DNA of 64,000 bases from Acidobacteriota bacterium (GTDB lineage: Bacteria; Acidobacteriota; Thermoanaerobaculia; UBA5066; Gp7-AA6), in NCBI GenBank assembly GCA_020199905.1, contig JAIVJS010000002.1:60819-124818 (forward strand). The letters run 5' to 3'. Shown one piece after another: positions 42,028 through 51,747 of the stretch. Within the stretch, counting starts at the first letter, position 1; the number at the start of each line of letters is the position of its first letter. The notes beneath the pieces were generated by a model. That model worked only from the letters and a program-made list of their open reading frames with translations, was not told where the DNA came from and searched no databases. The translations under genes were made by a program, and so were the position numbers.

Positions 42028-42984
42028 CTACGTCCGGGCGGGCGGGGGAGAGCCGCCTGAAGGGGGCGCGCCCGCGCCGCCGGAGGAAGCTTCCCCCGAG
42101 CCGGCGCCCGCGGCGCCTTCCTTGAGGCTTCGCCACATCTCCGTCCAGAAGCCGGGGGCCTGCGACCTCAGGACGAGAAACGGCCGTCCCGCGGTTCCGA
42201 CGATTTCGTGAGTCCTGTCGCCCAGCATGTAGGTCTGGATCGCGCCTCGGCGGGGCGACGATCCGACGATGAGGAGATCGTGCTGCCCGCGGCGCACTTC
42301 GTCGAGCACGCAGCGGACGACGTCCCCGACGGCGAGGCGGAGCTCGGCCGCGGCGCCGGCCAGGCGGAAGATCTCGATCTGCCGGCGCACGTTTTTGGCG
42401 AGCCTCGAATTGGACGCGAGGAACTCGCGCGGGCTGATCTCGCCCTCGCGCAGGCGGTCTCCATACATCCCGGGAAGGTCCGGAGAGACATGGAACACGG
42501 TGACGCTCACGCCGAGCGCCGCGGCGACCCGGGCCGCAAAACGGGCGCCCTCCTCGATGAAGCGCTCTCCGCCCGTGCAGAACAGGGCGCGCTTCGGCGC
42601 GAAGTCGCCCGGCGGCGTCACGAGCACCGGCGGAGAGAGCTCGCGCACCAGCCTCCACACCGTGGCGCCGATCGCGCGCCGCGATCCGCTCCCGGCCACG
42701 ACGAGCGACGTCGGTGTCTCCGCCGTCCGCCGCGAGGCGACCTCGAAGAGATCGCCCGTGGCGCGGATGCTTTCGACGGAGGGGACTTTCTGGCGCGCGA
42801 TCTCATAGGCGCCCGCCAGGGCCGTCTCGAGCCCCGCGTCGTCGTCGGGCCGCCCCGCGACTCCGAGGATCGTGAGCGGCGCGGCCAGCCCCGCGGCGAT
42901 TCCGGCGGCGGCGCGCGCGGCGCCCTCCGCGGCGGACGATGCGTCGACCAGCACGAGGATCTTCTCGGGGGCGCTGTCGGTCAT
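42028..42984 (-). CDS. Tandem-domain universal stress protein
   Basis: This 318-residue protein holds two UspA folds. The first (~8-125) starts KILVLVDASSAAEGAARAA and ends in SLVVAGSGSRRAIG. The second (~130-280) has RALFCTGGERFIEEGARFA and HDLLIVGSSPRRGAIQTYMLGD-type sequence, where GSSPRRG replaces the ATP-loop G2xG9GS form only partly. A Gly/Ser/Pro-rich tail of ~35 residues follows. The start overlaps the TauE stop as ATGA. Likely a cytoplasmic stress-linked regulator of the transporter system; this is inference. Confidence 0.85.
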   Translation of the reverse strand: MTDSAPEKILVLVDASSAAEGAARAAAGIAAGLAAPLTILGVAGRPDDDAGLETALAGAYEIARQKVPSVESIRATGDLFEVASRRTAETPTSLVVAGSGSRRAIGATVWRLVRELSPPVLVTPPGDFAPKRALFCTGGERFIEEGARFAARVAAALGVSVTVFHVSPDLPGMYGDRLREGEISPREFLASNSRLAKNVRRQIEIFRLAGAAAELRLAVGDVVRCVLDEVRRGQHDLLIVGSSPRRGAIQTYMLGDRTHEIVGTAGRPFLVLRSQAPGFWTEMWRSLKEGAAGAGSGEASSGGAGAPPSGGSPPPART

Positions 42985-43904
42985 AGTTTCATCGCCCCTC
43001 TGTGAAAGAGCTCCCAGAGGAGGAGCCCCGCGCCCAGCAGGGGAAGGGGGACGAACGCGAGGCGGATCCAGGGGCCGTGGAACTTCTCCGTCGCGGCCGC
43101 TCCGATCTGCGCTCCGACGGCGGCGCCGGTGTGCATCACGAGAGCGATGAGGATGTCGACGTTGCCCTTGATCGCGTGGGAGACCGTCCCGTACCCGGCC
43201 GAGATGATGATCTCGAAGAGGTCGGTGCCGATGGCGACGTGCGTCGGGACGCCGAGGACGTAAACGAGCGACGGCATCCGGATGTATCCCGCTCCGCCGC
43301 CGAGCAAACCGGAGAAGAAGCCGCCGGCCAGGCCCACGGCGAGGATCGGCCAGAGGGAGATCTTCGTGATCCCCGAGGCCGGCAGCGACACGTAGGGCGG
43401 AAGCCGGAGGGCCTGAACCTTCTTGACCACCGCGGTGAAATGGATGCGGTCCCGTTTGATCGTCTTGATGCGCCCCGTGGCGATGAGACGCCGCATCCGC
43501 AGGGCGCCGATGCTCTCCCAGGCCATGAAGAGCGAGAGGATGATGAGGATCGTCGAGAAGACGCCCCCGAGAACGAGGTCGGTCAGGTTGAGGCGTTTTA
43601 AGACCTGCACGAGCTGGGCGCCGAGCTCGACCCCGACGAGCGTCCCGCCGACCATGATGAGGCCCAGCTTCAGGTCGACGTTGCCGAGCGCGCGATGCTT
43701 TTTCGCGGCGACGACCGACTTGCCCATGATGTGCGCCAGGTCGGTGCCGACGACGAAGTTCATCGGCAGGCCCAGGGCGTAGAGAGCGGGACCGGCGAGA
43801 AACGATCCGCCCACGCCAAAGAACCCGCCGAGGATCCCGACGACCAGGCCGATGCCGATCAGCCAGGGGGACGAGATCGTCGCGCCGGAGATCGGAAAGT
43901 GCAT
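42981..43904 (-). CDS. TauE/SafE family anion permease
   Basis: This is a 307-residue membrane protein with eight or nine helices and the paired Gly-rich TauE motifs: GIGLVVGILGGFFGVGGSFLAG near the N-terminus (quoted in part) and GLAGGFFSGLLGGGAGY in the second half. The family exports sulfite, sulfonates or related organo-anions. A soluble insert of ~40 residues (TGRIKTIKRDRIHFTAVVKK) divides the halves. It lies between a small two-helix protein and a universal stress protein, all one transcription unit. Confidence 0.92.
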   Translation of the reverse strand: MHFPISGATISSPWLIGIGLVVGILGGFFGVGGSFLAGPALYALGLPMNFVVGTDLAHIMGKSVVAAKKHRALGNVDLKLGLIMVGGTLVGVELGAQLVQVLKRLNLTDLVLGGVFSTILIILSLFMAWESIGALRMRRLIATGRIKTIKRDRIHFTAVVKKVQALRLPPYVSLPASGITKISLWPILAVGLAGGFFSGLLGGGAGYIRMPSLVYVLGVPTHVAIGTDLFEIIISAGYGTVSHAIKGNVDILIALVMHTGAAVGAQIGAAATEKFHGPWIRLAFVPLPLLGAGLLLWELFHRGAMKL

Positions 43905-43907
43905 GGG

Positions 43908-44195
43908 CTAGCCGGGCGCCTCGTCGCGGCGCGCGCGGCGGAAGCGCCCGACGAGCAGCGAGGTGAGGAACTCGAGCAGGACGCCCTGCCCGAGCATCAG
44001 CAGGACGGACAGGACGCCGTAGAGGATGCGGTGGTGCTGCTCCGCGCTGAGAAGGAGGGGCCGGAGAGCGCGAAGGACGATCAGAAGGTACGCGGCGACC
44101 ATAGCCGAATAGACGGCAATCTCAATCACGAGCACGCCCCAGGAACTGGCGGGCCGGTCCGCCGGCGCCTTCCGATCGGTCGTTTGCCGCGGCAT
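43908..44195 (-). CDS. Small two-helix membrane protein of unknown function
   Basis: This 95-residue protein has two hydrophobic helices (VLVIEIAVYSAMVAAYLLIV and LYGVLSVLLMLGQGVLLEFL) separated by a short polar loop, with a basic C-terminus (RFRRARRDEAPG). I do not recognise the family. It is first in the TauE-USP unit, 3 bp upstream of the TauE gene, so it is likely an accessory subunit of that transporter. The gene diverges from the radical SAM gene. Confidence 0.65.
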   Translation of the reverse strand: MPRQTTDRKAPADRPASSWGVLVIEIAVYSAMVAAYLLIVLRALRPLLLSAEQHHRILYGVLSVLLMLGQGVLLEFLTSLLVGRFRRARRDEAPG

Positions 44196-44244
44196 TCTTC
44201 AATTTCTCTGCAAGAACATCACCATCCTACTTCCGGACATCCAG

Positions 44245-45276
44245 TTGCCGTATTCTCGCGGAGTGGACCAGCCCGGCTACCTTTCGCTCCTCTCCTCCGG
44301 CGAGCTCGAGAGCCGCGTGGATGCCCTCTATGCGCTCCTGCGTTCCTGCACGGTGTGTCCCCGCGACTGCGGAAACGACCGGCTCGCCGGCGTTCTGGCG
44401 TCCTGCGCCTCGGGACTCGACCCGGTCGTCTCTTCGCACACCCCGCACTTCGGCGAGGAGCCGTGCCTCTCGGGGACCCGTGGCGCCGGCAACGTCTTCT
44501 TCGGCAACTGCAACCTGAGGTGCGTCTACTGTCAGAACTGGCAGATCAGTCAGAGCTTCGCCGCCCAGCGGGTCAACGAAGTCTCCGTAGAGCGGCTGGC
44601 GGAAATGCTGATCGAGCTTCAGGAGCGCGGCTGCCACAACATCGGGTTCGTTTCCCCGACTCACTACGCGCCACAAATGGCGAAGGCCGTCCTCCTCGCC
44701 GCCCGCCAGGGGCTGACGCTTCCGATCGTCTACAACACCAACGCGTACGACTCGGTCGAAGTGCTGAAGCTCCTGGAAGGCATCATCGACGTCTACCTGC
44801 CCGACCTGAAGTACGCGGATGATGCCGCGGGTGCCCTCTACTCGAAGGTGCCGGAGTACCCGCGCCGATCGCGCGAGGCGCTGGCGGAGATGTACCGGCA
44901 GAAGGGCTCCAGGCTCGTCATGGGTGCGGAGGACGGTCTGCTGAAGTCCGGCCTGCTCGTCCGCCTGCTCGTGCTGCCCAACGGAGCGGCCGGGGTCGCG
45001 GACTCCCTCGCGTGGATCGCCGAGGCTCTGTCGCCGCGCGTCGCCGTTTCCCTGATGGCCCAGTACTACCCGATCCACCGCGCCGCATCGGGGGAGAAGT
45101 ACGCGGCACTCTCCCGCTCGATCACGGCGGGGGAGTGGGAGGAGGCGCTGGCGGCGCTCGAAGCGAACGGGCTCGAGAACGGGTACCAGCAGGAGCTCGA
45201 GACCGCGAACCGGTACTACCGCCCCGACTTCTCGGACCGCGAACGTCCTTTTCGCGACATCCGGGATTTCAAGTAG
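44245..45276 (+). CDS. Radical SAM protein, PflA-like (COG1313)
   Basis: This is a 343-residue radical SAM enzyme. The cluster motif is CNLRCVYCQNWQISQ, matching Cx3Cx2C. An N-terminal Cys-rich segment (CTVCPRDCGND) is a second iron-sulfur-type site usual in this PflA-related group. Further motifs are GAGNVFFGNCNLRC, HNIGFVSPTHYAPQM and VLPNGAAGVADSLAWIA. Family members often activate glycyl-radical enzymes or act in tandem with AMMECR1/Memo proteins; no such partner is encoded nearby. TTG at 44245 is possible; GTG at 44263, 6 nt after a TATTCT, may be the real start. The TAG stop runs straight into a heptad island. Confidence 0.9.
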   Translation: MPYSRGVDQPGYLSLLSSGELESRVDALYALLRSCTVCPRDCGNDRLAGVLASCASGLDPVVSSHTPHFGEEPCLSGTRGAGNVFFGNCNLRCVYCQNWQISQSFAAQRVNEVSVERLAEMLIELQERGCHNIGFVSPTHYAPQMAKAVLLAARQGLTLPIVYNTNAYDSVEVLKLLEGIIDVYLPDLKYADDAAGALYSKVPEYPRRSREALAEMYRQKGSRLVMGAEDGLLKSGLLVRLLVLPNGAAGVADSLAWIAEALSPRVAVSLMAQYYPIHRAASGEKYAALSRSITAGEWEEALAALEANGLENGYQQELETANRYYRPDFSDRERPFRDIRDFK

Positions 45277-45306
45277 TTCTCAGTTTTCAGTCTGATTTCA
45301 GCTTCG
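45274..45306. repeat. Heptad-repeat island 8
   Basis: TTCTCAGTTTTCAGTCTGAT and a TTTCAGCTTCGG end follow immediately after the TAG stop of the radical SAM gene. Confidence 0.65.
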
Positions 45307-45332
45307 GGGGCGAACGGCGAACGGGCTTAGTG

Positions 45333-45352
45333 TATAATAAAGACCTGACCCC
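45333..45352 (+). other. TATAAT followed by an AGACCTGACCCC motif
   Basis: A perfect TATAAT (45333-45338) is followed by AAAGACCTGACCCC, next to the 3' end of the DUF72 gene. It faces into that gene from the wrong side, so it would drive antisense RNA if active. The GACCTGACCCC string resembles a dispersed motif I have seen in other genomes, but only one copy is in this window. Confidence 0.35.
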
Positions 45353-45354
45353 TG

Positions 45355-46320
45355 TTAGAAGAGGGGTTTCTGCTTCTGACTGTCGGGGGGTGACGCGGGC
45401 TCGGTGATTCCCGCGAGGGCGGGGTAGGTGTCGCGCAGCGAGGCCGGTGCGGTGGAGAGCTCTCCCGTCAGGCGGTGCTGGAGCTGGATGGCGTTGGCGA
45501 CGGCCTGACCCCGGAAGTGGTTGTTGAGAATGGCGGTGACGCCGGAGACGCGTCCGGGTCCGGGTACGGGTCCGGTTCCGGGACGTCCCGGGTCCTCGCC
45601 CGCCCGCGCGGCCGAGGACGAGAGGCGCTCGGCCGCCTTGCCGATCTGCTCCTCGCTGTAGAGATAGTTGTACCGCTCCTCGTTGGACGTGTTCGGCCCG
45701 AACCATTTCGCGGCGTTGCGGCCATGGTAGCGGTAGTAGGCGCGGCCCGGCGCGACGTGGTCGGTCCTGCGGAGGTTCTCCCCGATCCAGGGCTGGTCGA
45801 TGTTGACGAACAGGGCGTCGTGTCTTGCGAGAGTCTCGCGCGTGTCTTCGGAATCCCACGAGGCGTGGCGAAACTCCGCCGCCAGAGGGAGCGCGTCGAA
45901 CCGGCCGAGGAGCGCGTCGAGGGCCCGCCGGCTCTCCACCGAGTTGCGAAAGGAAACGGGGAACTGGACCAGCACCGCGGCGAGCCGGCCCTCCTCGGCC
46001 AGCGGCGCCATGGCGGCGAGGAATTCCTTTTCCTCGGGAGAGCCGGCCGTGCGCTCGTGGGTGAACCCCCGGAAGAGCTTCGCCGTGAACGCGAACCTCG
46101 GGTTGTGCGAGACCCGCCGCGCCCAGCCGCGTGTCGCGGCGACCGAAGGAATCCGGTAGAAGGACGAGTTGATCTCGTTCGTATCGAAGAGCGACGACAT
46201 CAGCCCGAGAGGATCGAACCCGGCCGGCGGGCGCAGAGGGTAGACGATGCCCTTCCAGTCCTCATAGGACCAGCCCGCCGTGCCGATCCGGACCGGAACG
46301 GGCGGGTGGACCCGGGACAC
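45355..46320 (-). CDS. DUF72 family protein, second copy
   Basis: This 321-residue DUF72 protein starts VRIGTAGWSYEDWKGIVYP and carries FDTNEINSSFYRIPS, FRHASWDSEDTRETLA, RYHGRNAAKWFGPN and the family's VTAILNNHFRGQAVANAIQL. It belongs to a different subgroup from the DUF72 protein beside ku (longer, with a GRN loop). A Gly/Pro-rich spacer of ~20 residues precedes the last conserved block. GTG start 2 bp after the TonB-C gene stop. It is the last gene of the lipoate operon. Function unknown. Confidence 0.92.
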   Translation of the reverse strand: MSRVHPPVPVRIGTAGWSYEDWKGIVYPLRPPAGFDPLGLMSSLFDTNEINSSFYRIPSVAATRGWARRVSHNPRFAFTAKLFRGFTHERTAGSPEEKEFLAAMAPLAEEGRLAAVLVQFPVSFRNSVESRRALDALLGRFDALPLAAEFRHASWDSEDTRETLARHDALFVNIDQPWIGENLRRTDHVAPGRAYYRYHGRNAAKWFGPNTSNEERYNYLYSEEQIGKAAERLSSSAARAGEDPGRPGTGPVPGPGRVSGVTAILNNHFRGQAVANAIQLQHRLTGELSTAPASLRDTYPALAGITEPASPPDSQKQKPLF

Positions 46321-46322
46321 GT

Positions 46323-47189
46323 CTATTTCCTGCGGGGCGGGATCGCCGTCGGGACCCGCCGGGGACCGCCTGCCGGAGCCGCCGCCGGGACCGGGGCCGG
46401 CGGCGGGACGGCCGCGGCGGCGGCGCTTCTCGACATCGCTCCCGCGAAGTCGAAGTGCTCCGGGTCCCCCGCGAGCCAGAACTGCCCGCCTCCCGCCGGC
46501 ACGTCGGCCACCGACATCTGCACCTGCCAGATTCCGTCCTCCCAGTCCGCACCGATGGGGGCGGAGAACGGGATCGCGACGGAGGAGGCGCGGGCCGGCA
46601 CGTTTACCGTGCCATTCCAGATCGCCACGCGCCGGTTCTTCGGCGAGATGGCTTCCGCGCGCAGCGCCAGCGTCGCGGGCTTTTCCGCGGGCGTCACGTC
46701 GAGGACCGCCTCGACGCGCATCCGCGGGCTGCCTCCCCGCCGGATCGGGATGCCGTCCGGCGCGGTCTTTTTTCCGGAAGCGTCCGCGGCGAACACGGCG
46801 AGGTCGCCGAGAGTCGGGCGCGGGATCTCGTTGTGCTTCTTGCCCTCCAGCCGGAAGCGGATCCCGATGTTCACCGCGCAGTCGATCGGCGCGCCGTTGC
46901 GGGTCGCCGGCTTGAACTGCCAGGACTTGACCGCGGCGAGCGAGGAATCCACGAAGCCCAGGTTCGTCGCGGCCACCGCCTGGGCGTCCTGCACGCGGCC
47001 CTCACGATCGATCCGGCCGACGATCAGCACGTTGCCCTGCTTCTGGATCTTGACGAGTCCCTCCGGGTACACCGGCTTCTGTTCGCGGCGCAGCGAGGCG
47101 CCCGTCACCTGCCCCGCGGCGGACGCCGCGATACCGAAGACGAGCCCGAGCGAAGCGAGCCGGACCTTGAGGGCCGGGCGGCGCCTCAT
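46323..47189 (-). CDS. TonB C-terminal-domain family exported protein
   Basis: This 288-residue protein has an N-terminal signal ([16 protein letters not shown]). Residues ~35-110 match the TonB C-terminal fold ([51 protein letters not shown]). The rest is a beta-rich region and an Ala/Pro-rich tail. No membrane anchor after the signal and no Pro-rich spacer of a true TonB, so it may be a soluble relative. ATG overlaps the LipA stop as ATGA. Confidence 0.78.
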   Translation of the reverse strand: MRRRPALKVRLASLGLVFGIAASAAGQVTGASLRREQKPVYPEGLVKIQKQGNVLIVGRIDREGRVQDAQAVAATNLGFVDSSLAAVKSWQFKPATRNGAPIDCAVNIGIRFRLEGKKHNEIPRPTLGDLAVFAADASGKKTAPDGIPIRRGGSPRMRVEAVLDVTPAEKPATLALRAEAISPKNRRVAIWNGTVNVPARASSVAIPFSAPIGADWEDGIWQVQMSVADVPAGGGQFWLAGDPEHFDFAGAMSRSAAAAAVPPPAPVPAAAPAGGPRRVPTAIPPRRK

Positions 47190-48115
47190 GCGCCGGACGC
47201 GCCCTCGAGCGCGCGCCGGGCGTGGTACGACGAGCGCACGAGAGGTCCGGACTCCACCCGCGAGAACCCCATCGCCTCGCCCTCGTGGCGGAGCCGGTCG
47301 AATTCCGCCGGCGTGTAGTACTTCTCGACGGGCAGGCGCCGCGCGTGCGGCTGTAAATACTGACCGAGGGTCGCGATGTCGCAGCCGGCGGCGCGCAGGT
47401 CGGCGAGCGTCTCGATGAGCTCGTCGACCGTCTCGCCGAGGCCGACCATCAGCCCGGACTTCGTCTTCAGCGCCGAGCCCATCCCGCGCCGCCACCGGTC
47501 GGCGCGCGCGAGAACCTCGAGCGACTGCTCGTACCGCGCCTCGGGGCGCACCCGGCGGTAGAGCCGGGGAACCGTTTCGGTGTTGTGGTTCAGGATCTCC
47601 GGCCCCTCGGCGAGGACGGCCTCGAGTGCCGCCGCATTTCCCTGGAAATCCGGAATGAGGACCTCGACCGTGCAGCCCGGCACCCGCCTCCGGATGGCCC
47701 GGATCGTCGCGGCGAAGTGACCGGCGCCCCCGTCGTCCAGATCGTCGCGGTTGACCGAGGTGACGACGGCGTGAGAGAGCCCGAGCTCGGCGGCGGCCTC
47801 CGCGACCCGCTCCGGCTCTTCACGATCGAGCTCTCCCGGCTTTCCCTGTCCGACCGCGCAGAACCCGCAGTGGCGCGTGCAGATGTCGCCTGCCAGCATG
47901 AAGGTGGCGGTGCGCTCCCGGGCCCAGCATTCGTGGATGTTGGGGCAGCGCGCCTCCTCGCACACGGTCACGAGTGAGAGACGGCGCATCATCGCGCGCA
48001 CCTCGTCGTACTCGCCGGTCGTGTTCAATCGCACCTTGAGCCACTCCGGGCGCTCGAGGCGCGACGGACGCGGAGGCGGCGGGGGCGCGGCCGGGAGAAC
48101 GGGAAGGCTGCTCAC
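47186..48115 (-). CDS. lipA: Lipoyl synthase
   Basis: This is a 309-residue radical SAM enzyme that inserts two sulfurs into octanoyl groups on lipoyl domains. The auxiliary cluster is held by [13 protein letters not shown] (Cx4Cx5C). The radical SAM cluster is [10 protein letters not shown] (Cx3Cx2C). Also visible are [20 protein letters not shown] and [16 protein letters not shown], and the C-terminal VRSSYHA. GTG start overlapping the lipB stop as GTGA. It follows lipB and an E2 gene whose product is a likely substrate. Confidence 0.97.
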   Translation of the reverse strand: MSSLPVLPAAPPPPPRPSRLERPEWLKVRLNTTGEYDEVRAMMRRLSLVTVCEEARCPNIHECWARERTATFMLAGDICTRHCGFCAVGQGKPGELDREEPERVAEAAAELGLSHAVVTSVNRDDLDDGGAGHFAATIRAIRRRVPGCTVEVLIPDFQGNAAALEAVLAEGPEILNHNTETVPRLYRRVRPEARYEQSLEVLARADRWRRGMGSALKTKSGLMVGLGETVDELIETLADLRAAGCDIATLGQYLQPHARRLPVEKYYTPAEFDRLRHEGEAMGFSRVESGPLVRSSYHARRALEGASGA

Positions 48116-48789
48116 GGGCCGATTATCTCGCGGGCGAAGATCTCCGAGAACCGCCGGAGGAACGCCGACGCGACGCTCTCGAGCGAAGGCGCCTCGCCGA
48201 GCAGCCTCTCCATCGACGTGACGCCGCCGTCCACGATGCCGCAGGGCACGATGCCGAGGAACCCGGGCAGCGGCTCCGACGTGACGTTGAGGGCGAAGCC
48301 GTGCGTGGTGATCCAGCGCGAGATGTGGACGCCGATCGCCGCGATCTTGTCGTTTCCGACCCAGACGGACGTCACGCGGTCCGGGCGCTGCGAACGCGCG
48401 GACGCGATTCCGAAATCCGCGAGCGTCGAGATGAGCGCCTCCTCGAGGTCCGTCACGTACGCCTTGACGTCCCGCCGGTCGGGATCGAGATTGAGGATCG
48501 GGTAGCCGACCAGCTGGCCGGGTCCGTGGTACGTGACCTTGCCGCCGCGGTCCGTCTCGAAGAGCTCGATGCCCAGCTCGCGCCGCCGCTCGAGCGACAT
48601 CAGCACGTCGGAAGCGGCCGCGTTTCGGCCGAGCGTGAAGACGGGCGCGTGCTCGAGCAGGAGGAGTGACTCCTCGCCGCCCTCCGCGACGGCGTTTGCC
48701 GCCTCCTGCTGGAGCCGGAGTCCCTCCCCGTAGGAGATCCGCCCCAGCCGGCGGGCCACAACCGTCCGCCGATCCGCCGCGACCGTCAT
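48112..48789 (-). CDS. lipB: Octanoyltransferase
   Basis: This 225-residue enzyme moves octanoyl from ACP to lipoyl-domain lysines. Family motifs: [56 protein letters not shown] (with the catalytic-type Lys) and [17 protein letters not shown], whose Cys is the acyl-thioester residue. ATG overlaps the upstream GT-C stop as ATGA. lipA is directly downstream, overlapping by 4 bp. Confidence 0.96.
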   Translation of the reverse strand: MTVAADRRTVVARRLGRISYGEGLRLQQEAANAVAEGGEESLLLLEHAPVFTLGRNAAASDVLMSLERRRELGIELFETDRGGKVTYHGPGQLVGYPILNLDPDRRDVKAYVTDLEEALISTLADFGIASARSQRPDRVTSVWVGNDKIAAIGVHISRWITTHGFALNVTSEPLPGFLGIVPCGIVDGGVTSMERLLGEAPSLESVASAFLRRFSEIFAREIIGP

Positions 48790-50012
48790 AGGGAAAGGAG
48801 TCTAGCGCCGCCCGGGACGCCGTAGAGAAGGAGTACCGGGTCCCAGTAGGGAATCCGGTAGCGCCACACGACGATGATCAGCGCGTGAGAGGCGAGGCTG
48901 ACGGTCAGGATTCCGAGGGCGAACAGCCGGACCCCTCTCCGGCGCGCCGAGAGGAATCCCGCGGCGGCGAGCGCGTACAGAACCCCGTAGTAAAGACCGG
49001 TCAACCAGACGACCGGGGCCGACCGGAACCAGGTCGTGGGATACGGCCGTAACCAGAACCAGAATTTCTGGAGCAGGAGACCCAGGGCCGCGGCGGGATC
49101 CGCGCGGACGTCCTGGAGCGCCATGTCGCGGAACGCCCGCGCGCGCTGGCGGGGGGAGAAGACGCCCCCGGCTTCCGCTTCGCCGAGCTTCTTTCGGATG
49201 TCCAGATCCTCGGCGGTGAGCCACGCGGCGTATTCGGCCCGGCTCCGCAGCGCGTAGTACCGGCGCGCCCAGACCGAGTTTCCCTCGTAGAACGCCCGTC
49301 CGTCGGCGTCGTTGACCGGAATGAATTCCCGGAAGACGACGGCGTTGCGGAGCGTCCAGGGTCCGACGGACAGAAGTGCTCCCAGTAACGCGGCGCCGGC
49401 GATGTGGCTCCGAATCCTGAACGGGTACCGGCGATCCGCGAGCGGAGCCAGGAGAAACGGAATCAACGCGAGAGAGGTCGGGCGTGTGAGCGCCGACAGT
49501 CCGAGCGCTCCACCCGCCAGGAGCGCGAGCGTGGAGGAGGGACGGTCGACGGAGACCAGGAGGAGGAACGCCGCCGACAGAAGGAGAAGCAGAAAGAGGG
49601 GCTCACTCTGAATGTCGCTCGAGATGAGCACCAGTCCCGGCGCGAGCGCTCCGCCGATTCCGGTCGCGATCGCGATCCGACGGGATCGGAAAATGCGCGC
49701 CGACAATGCCGCGAGCACCAGCACCGCCAGCGATCCCAGCGCCACGTTCGCGAGTTTCGCGGGCGCGAGCCGCTCTGGATGGCCGAGGGTGGCGAGAACC
49801 AGAAATGCGGGGTATCCGGGAGGCCGGAAAAAACCAACGTCCGTGGTCGCGGGGTATCGACCCGTCCGGGCGAGCTGTTCGGCCGCGTAGAGGTAGGCCG
49901 GCGCGTCTCCGAACTGGACCGCGCCGAGCCCCACCTGCAGGGCGAGGGCGAGCCGCGCGGCGGCGGCGAGGATCAGAATGGCGCCGAGAGCGCGCGGCCC
50001 CAGCCGTGGCAC
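48786..50012 (-). CDS. GT39/ArnT-like membrane glycosyltransferase
   Basis: This 408-residue protein has about ten helices. The first loop has [20 protein letters not shown] with the GT-C acidic pair position, then [32 protein letters not shown] and [16 protein letters not shown]. Shorter than the ArnT type and lacking a soluble tail. It lies inside the lipoylation operon, 34 bp after the E2 gene and overlapping lipB; the reason for this placement is unclear. Confidence 0.85.
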   Translation of the reverse strand: MPRLGPRALGAILILAAAARLALALQVGLGAVQFGDAPAYLYAAEQLARTGRYPATTDVGFFRPPGYPAFLVLATLGHPERLAPAKLANVALGSLAVLVLAALSARIFRSRRIAIATGIGGALAPGLVLISSDIQSEPLFLLLLLSAAFLLLVSVDRPSSTLALLAGGALGLSALTRPTSLALIPFLLAPLADRRYPFRIRSHIAGAALLGALLSVGPWTLRNAVVFREFIPVNDADGRAFYEGNSVWARRYYALRSRAEYAAWLTAEDLDIRKKLGEAEAGGVFSPRQRARAFRDMALQDVRADPAAALGLLLQKFWFWLRPYPTTWFRSAPVVWLTGLYYGVLYALAAAGFLSARRRGVRLFALGILTVSLASHALIIVVWRYRIPYWDPVLLLYGVPGGARLLSL

Positions 50013-50046
50013 CGGCCGTGACGCGCGGCTGCCGCCGCCGGCCGCG

Positions 50047-51606
50047 TCAGCCGAGGTCGAACTCGCCTTTCTCGAGAGTCTTCTTGACGCTCGCGAGGAA
50101 GCGGTCCGCGTCCGCTCCGTCGATCAGGCGGTGGTCGAAGGAGAGTGCGAGGTAGCCGACGGTCCGGATGCCGAGCGCGTCATTGCCGTTCTCGTCCGTG
50201 ATTACGACCGGCCTCTTTTCGATCGTGCCCACGCCGAGAATGGCGACCTGCGGCTGCGGGATGATCGGCGTCCCGAACAGCGAGCCGAAGACGCCCGGGT
50301 TGGTGACGGTGAACGTCCCGCCGTGGATTTCCTCCGGCTTCAGGCGCTTCGACCGCGCTCTCTCGGCGAGGTCGGTCGTCGCGCGCGCCAGGCCGAGGAT
50401 CGACTTCTCATCCGCGTTCTTGATCACCGGCACGATCAGGCCCCAGTCGAGAGCGACCGCCATCCCGAGGTGGATGTCCTTGTGGTAAACGATGTTCTCC
50501 CCGTCGATCGACGCGTTGACCTGCGGGAATTCCTTCAGCGACTGAACGCACGCGCGGAAGATGAACGGCAGATACGTCAGCTTCACGCCGTTCTTTTCGA
50601 AGAACGCGTCCTTGTTTTTCTCGCGCAGACGCGCGATGGCGCTGTAGTCGATCTGGAAAACGGTCGTCACGTGCGCCGACGTCCGCTTGGACAGGATCAT
50701 GTTCTCGGCCGTGATCCGACGGATCTTGGTCATCGGCACGACTTCGTCGCGATCCGTGACGGGAAGCGGCGCGGGGCGCGGAGCGGGAGTGCCTTCCGCG
50801 CGGCCGGCAGCCGCCGCGGACGCAGCGGCGGGAGCCGGGGCCGCCGATGCCACGGCCGCCGGTCGCGCCTGGGTCGCGGGGGCAGCCGCCGGCCGATTCT
50901 CGATGAAGGACAGGATGTCGTTCTTGGTCACGCGGCTGTGAATGCCGGTCCCCTCGATCTCTCCGATGTCCACGCCGTGCTCGTGCGCGATTTTGCGGAC
51001 GAGAGGCGAGGAACGCTGCCGGATGCGCTCTTCGATCGATTCGACCTCTCCTCCTTCCGGCCGCCGCTCCGCCGCCGCCGACGCCGTCCCGTCGGGAGCG
51101 TCGCCGCTGGCCGGAACCGCAGGGGCGGGGCCCGTGGTCTTCTCGGCGGCGGCGGGCGCCGGGCGCGCGCCCGAAGCCGGTCCAGTCTTGACCGCCGCTG
51201 CCGGCGCCGCGTCGGGCGGAGCGGCAGGCACCGGCGTCGGAGCGCTCGGCGGCTTCGGCGCCGCGGGTGCCTCTTTCGGAGCGGCGGACGCCTCGGCGGC
51301 GGCGGGAGCCGGAGCCGCAGAGGTGGCAGGAGCGCCGCCGGGCGCCGGAGCTCCGGCGCTCTGCTCACCGGCCTCGCCGATCGACGCGACGACCGTGTTG
51401 ATCGCGACCGTCGCTCCCTCCTGGACCTTGATGTCGAGAAGCGTGCCCGCGACGGGGGAGGGGATCTCGGCGTCGACCTTGTCGGTCGAGATCTCGAAGA
51501 TGGGCTCGTCCCGCTTGACGGAATCGCCCACTTTCTTCAACCACTTGGTGATCGTTCCCTCGGCGATCGATTCGCCCATCTGCGGCATGATGACGTCGGT
51601 AGCCAT
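50047..51606 (-). CDS. Dihydrolipoamide acyltransferase (E2) of a 2-oxoacid dehydrogenase complex
   Basis: This 519-residue protein has one lipoyl domain (residues 1-75, Lys43 in EISTDKVDAEIPSP), a long Ala/Pro-rich linker, a peripheral-subunit-binding domain (~200-238, SSPLVRKIAHEHGVDIGEIEG), a second Ala/Pro linker, and the acyltransferase core (~290-519) with the catalytic His in SFDHRLIDGADADRF. The core resembles succinyl- or branched-chain-type E2 proteins, and the substrate is not decided. No E1 or E3 gene is in the window. ATG at 51606, at the head of the minus-strand operon with lipB and lipA. Confidence 0.93.
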   Translation of the reverse strand: MATDVIMPQMGESIAEGTITKWLKKVGDSVKRDEPIFEISTDKVDAEIPSPVAGTLLDIKVQEGATVAINTVVASIGEAGEQSAGAPAPGGAPATSAAPAPAAAEASAAPKEAPAAPKPPSAPTPVPAAPPDAAPAAAVKTGPASGARPAPAAAEKTTGPAPAVPASGDAPDGTASAAAERRPEGGEVESIEERIRQRSSPLVRKIAHEHGVDIGEIEGTGIHSRVTKNDILSFIENRPAAAPATQARPAAVASAAPAPAAASAAAAGRAEGTPAPRPAPLPVTDRDEVVPMTKIRRITAENMILSKRTSAHVTTVFQIDYSAIARLREKNKDAFFEKNGVKLTYLPFIFRACVQSLKEFPQVNASIDGENIVYHKDIHLGMAVALDWGLIVPVIKNADEKSILGLARATTDLAERARSKRLKPEEIHGGTFTVTNPGVFGSLFGTPIIPQPQVAILGVGTIEKRPVVITDENGNDALGIRTVGYLALSFDHRLIDGADADRFLASVKKTLEKGEFDLG

Positions 51607-51747
51607 GCGTTTCCCCTTTGCAGCCGGCAAGCATAGGCGAAAGGGGTTCCGGCCGGAAATCCGGTTCCCCGTTCTGTCCAATAAAAGGATAGGATTCCCG
51701 CGATTTTGTTTCCCCTGCGCCGAGAGGTGCATTTCCGAGGAGGCTTC

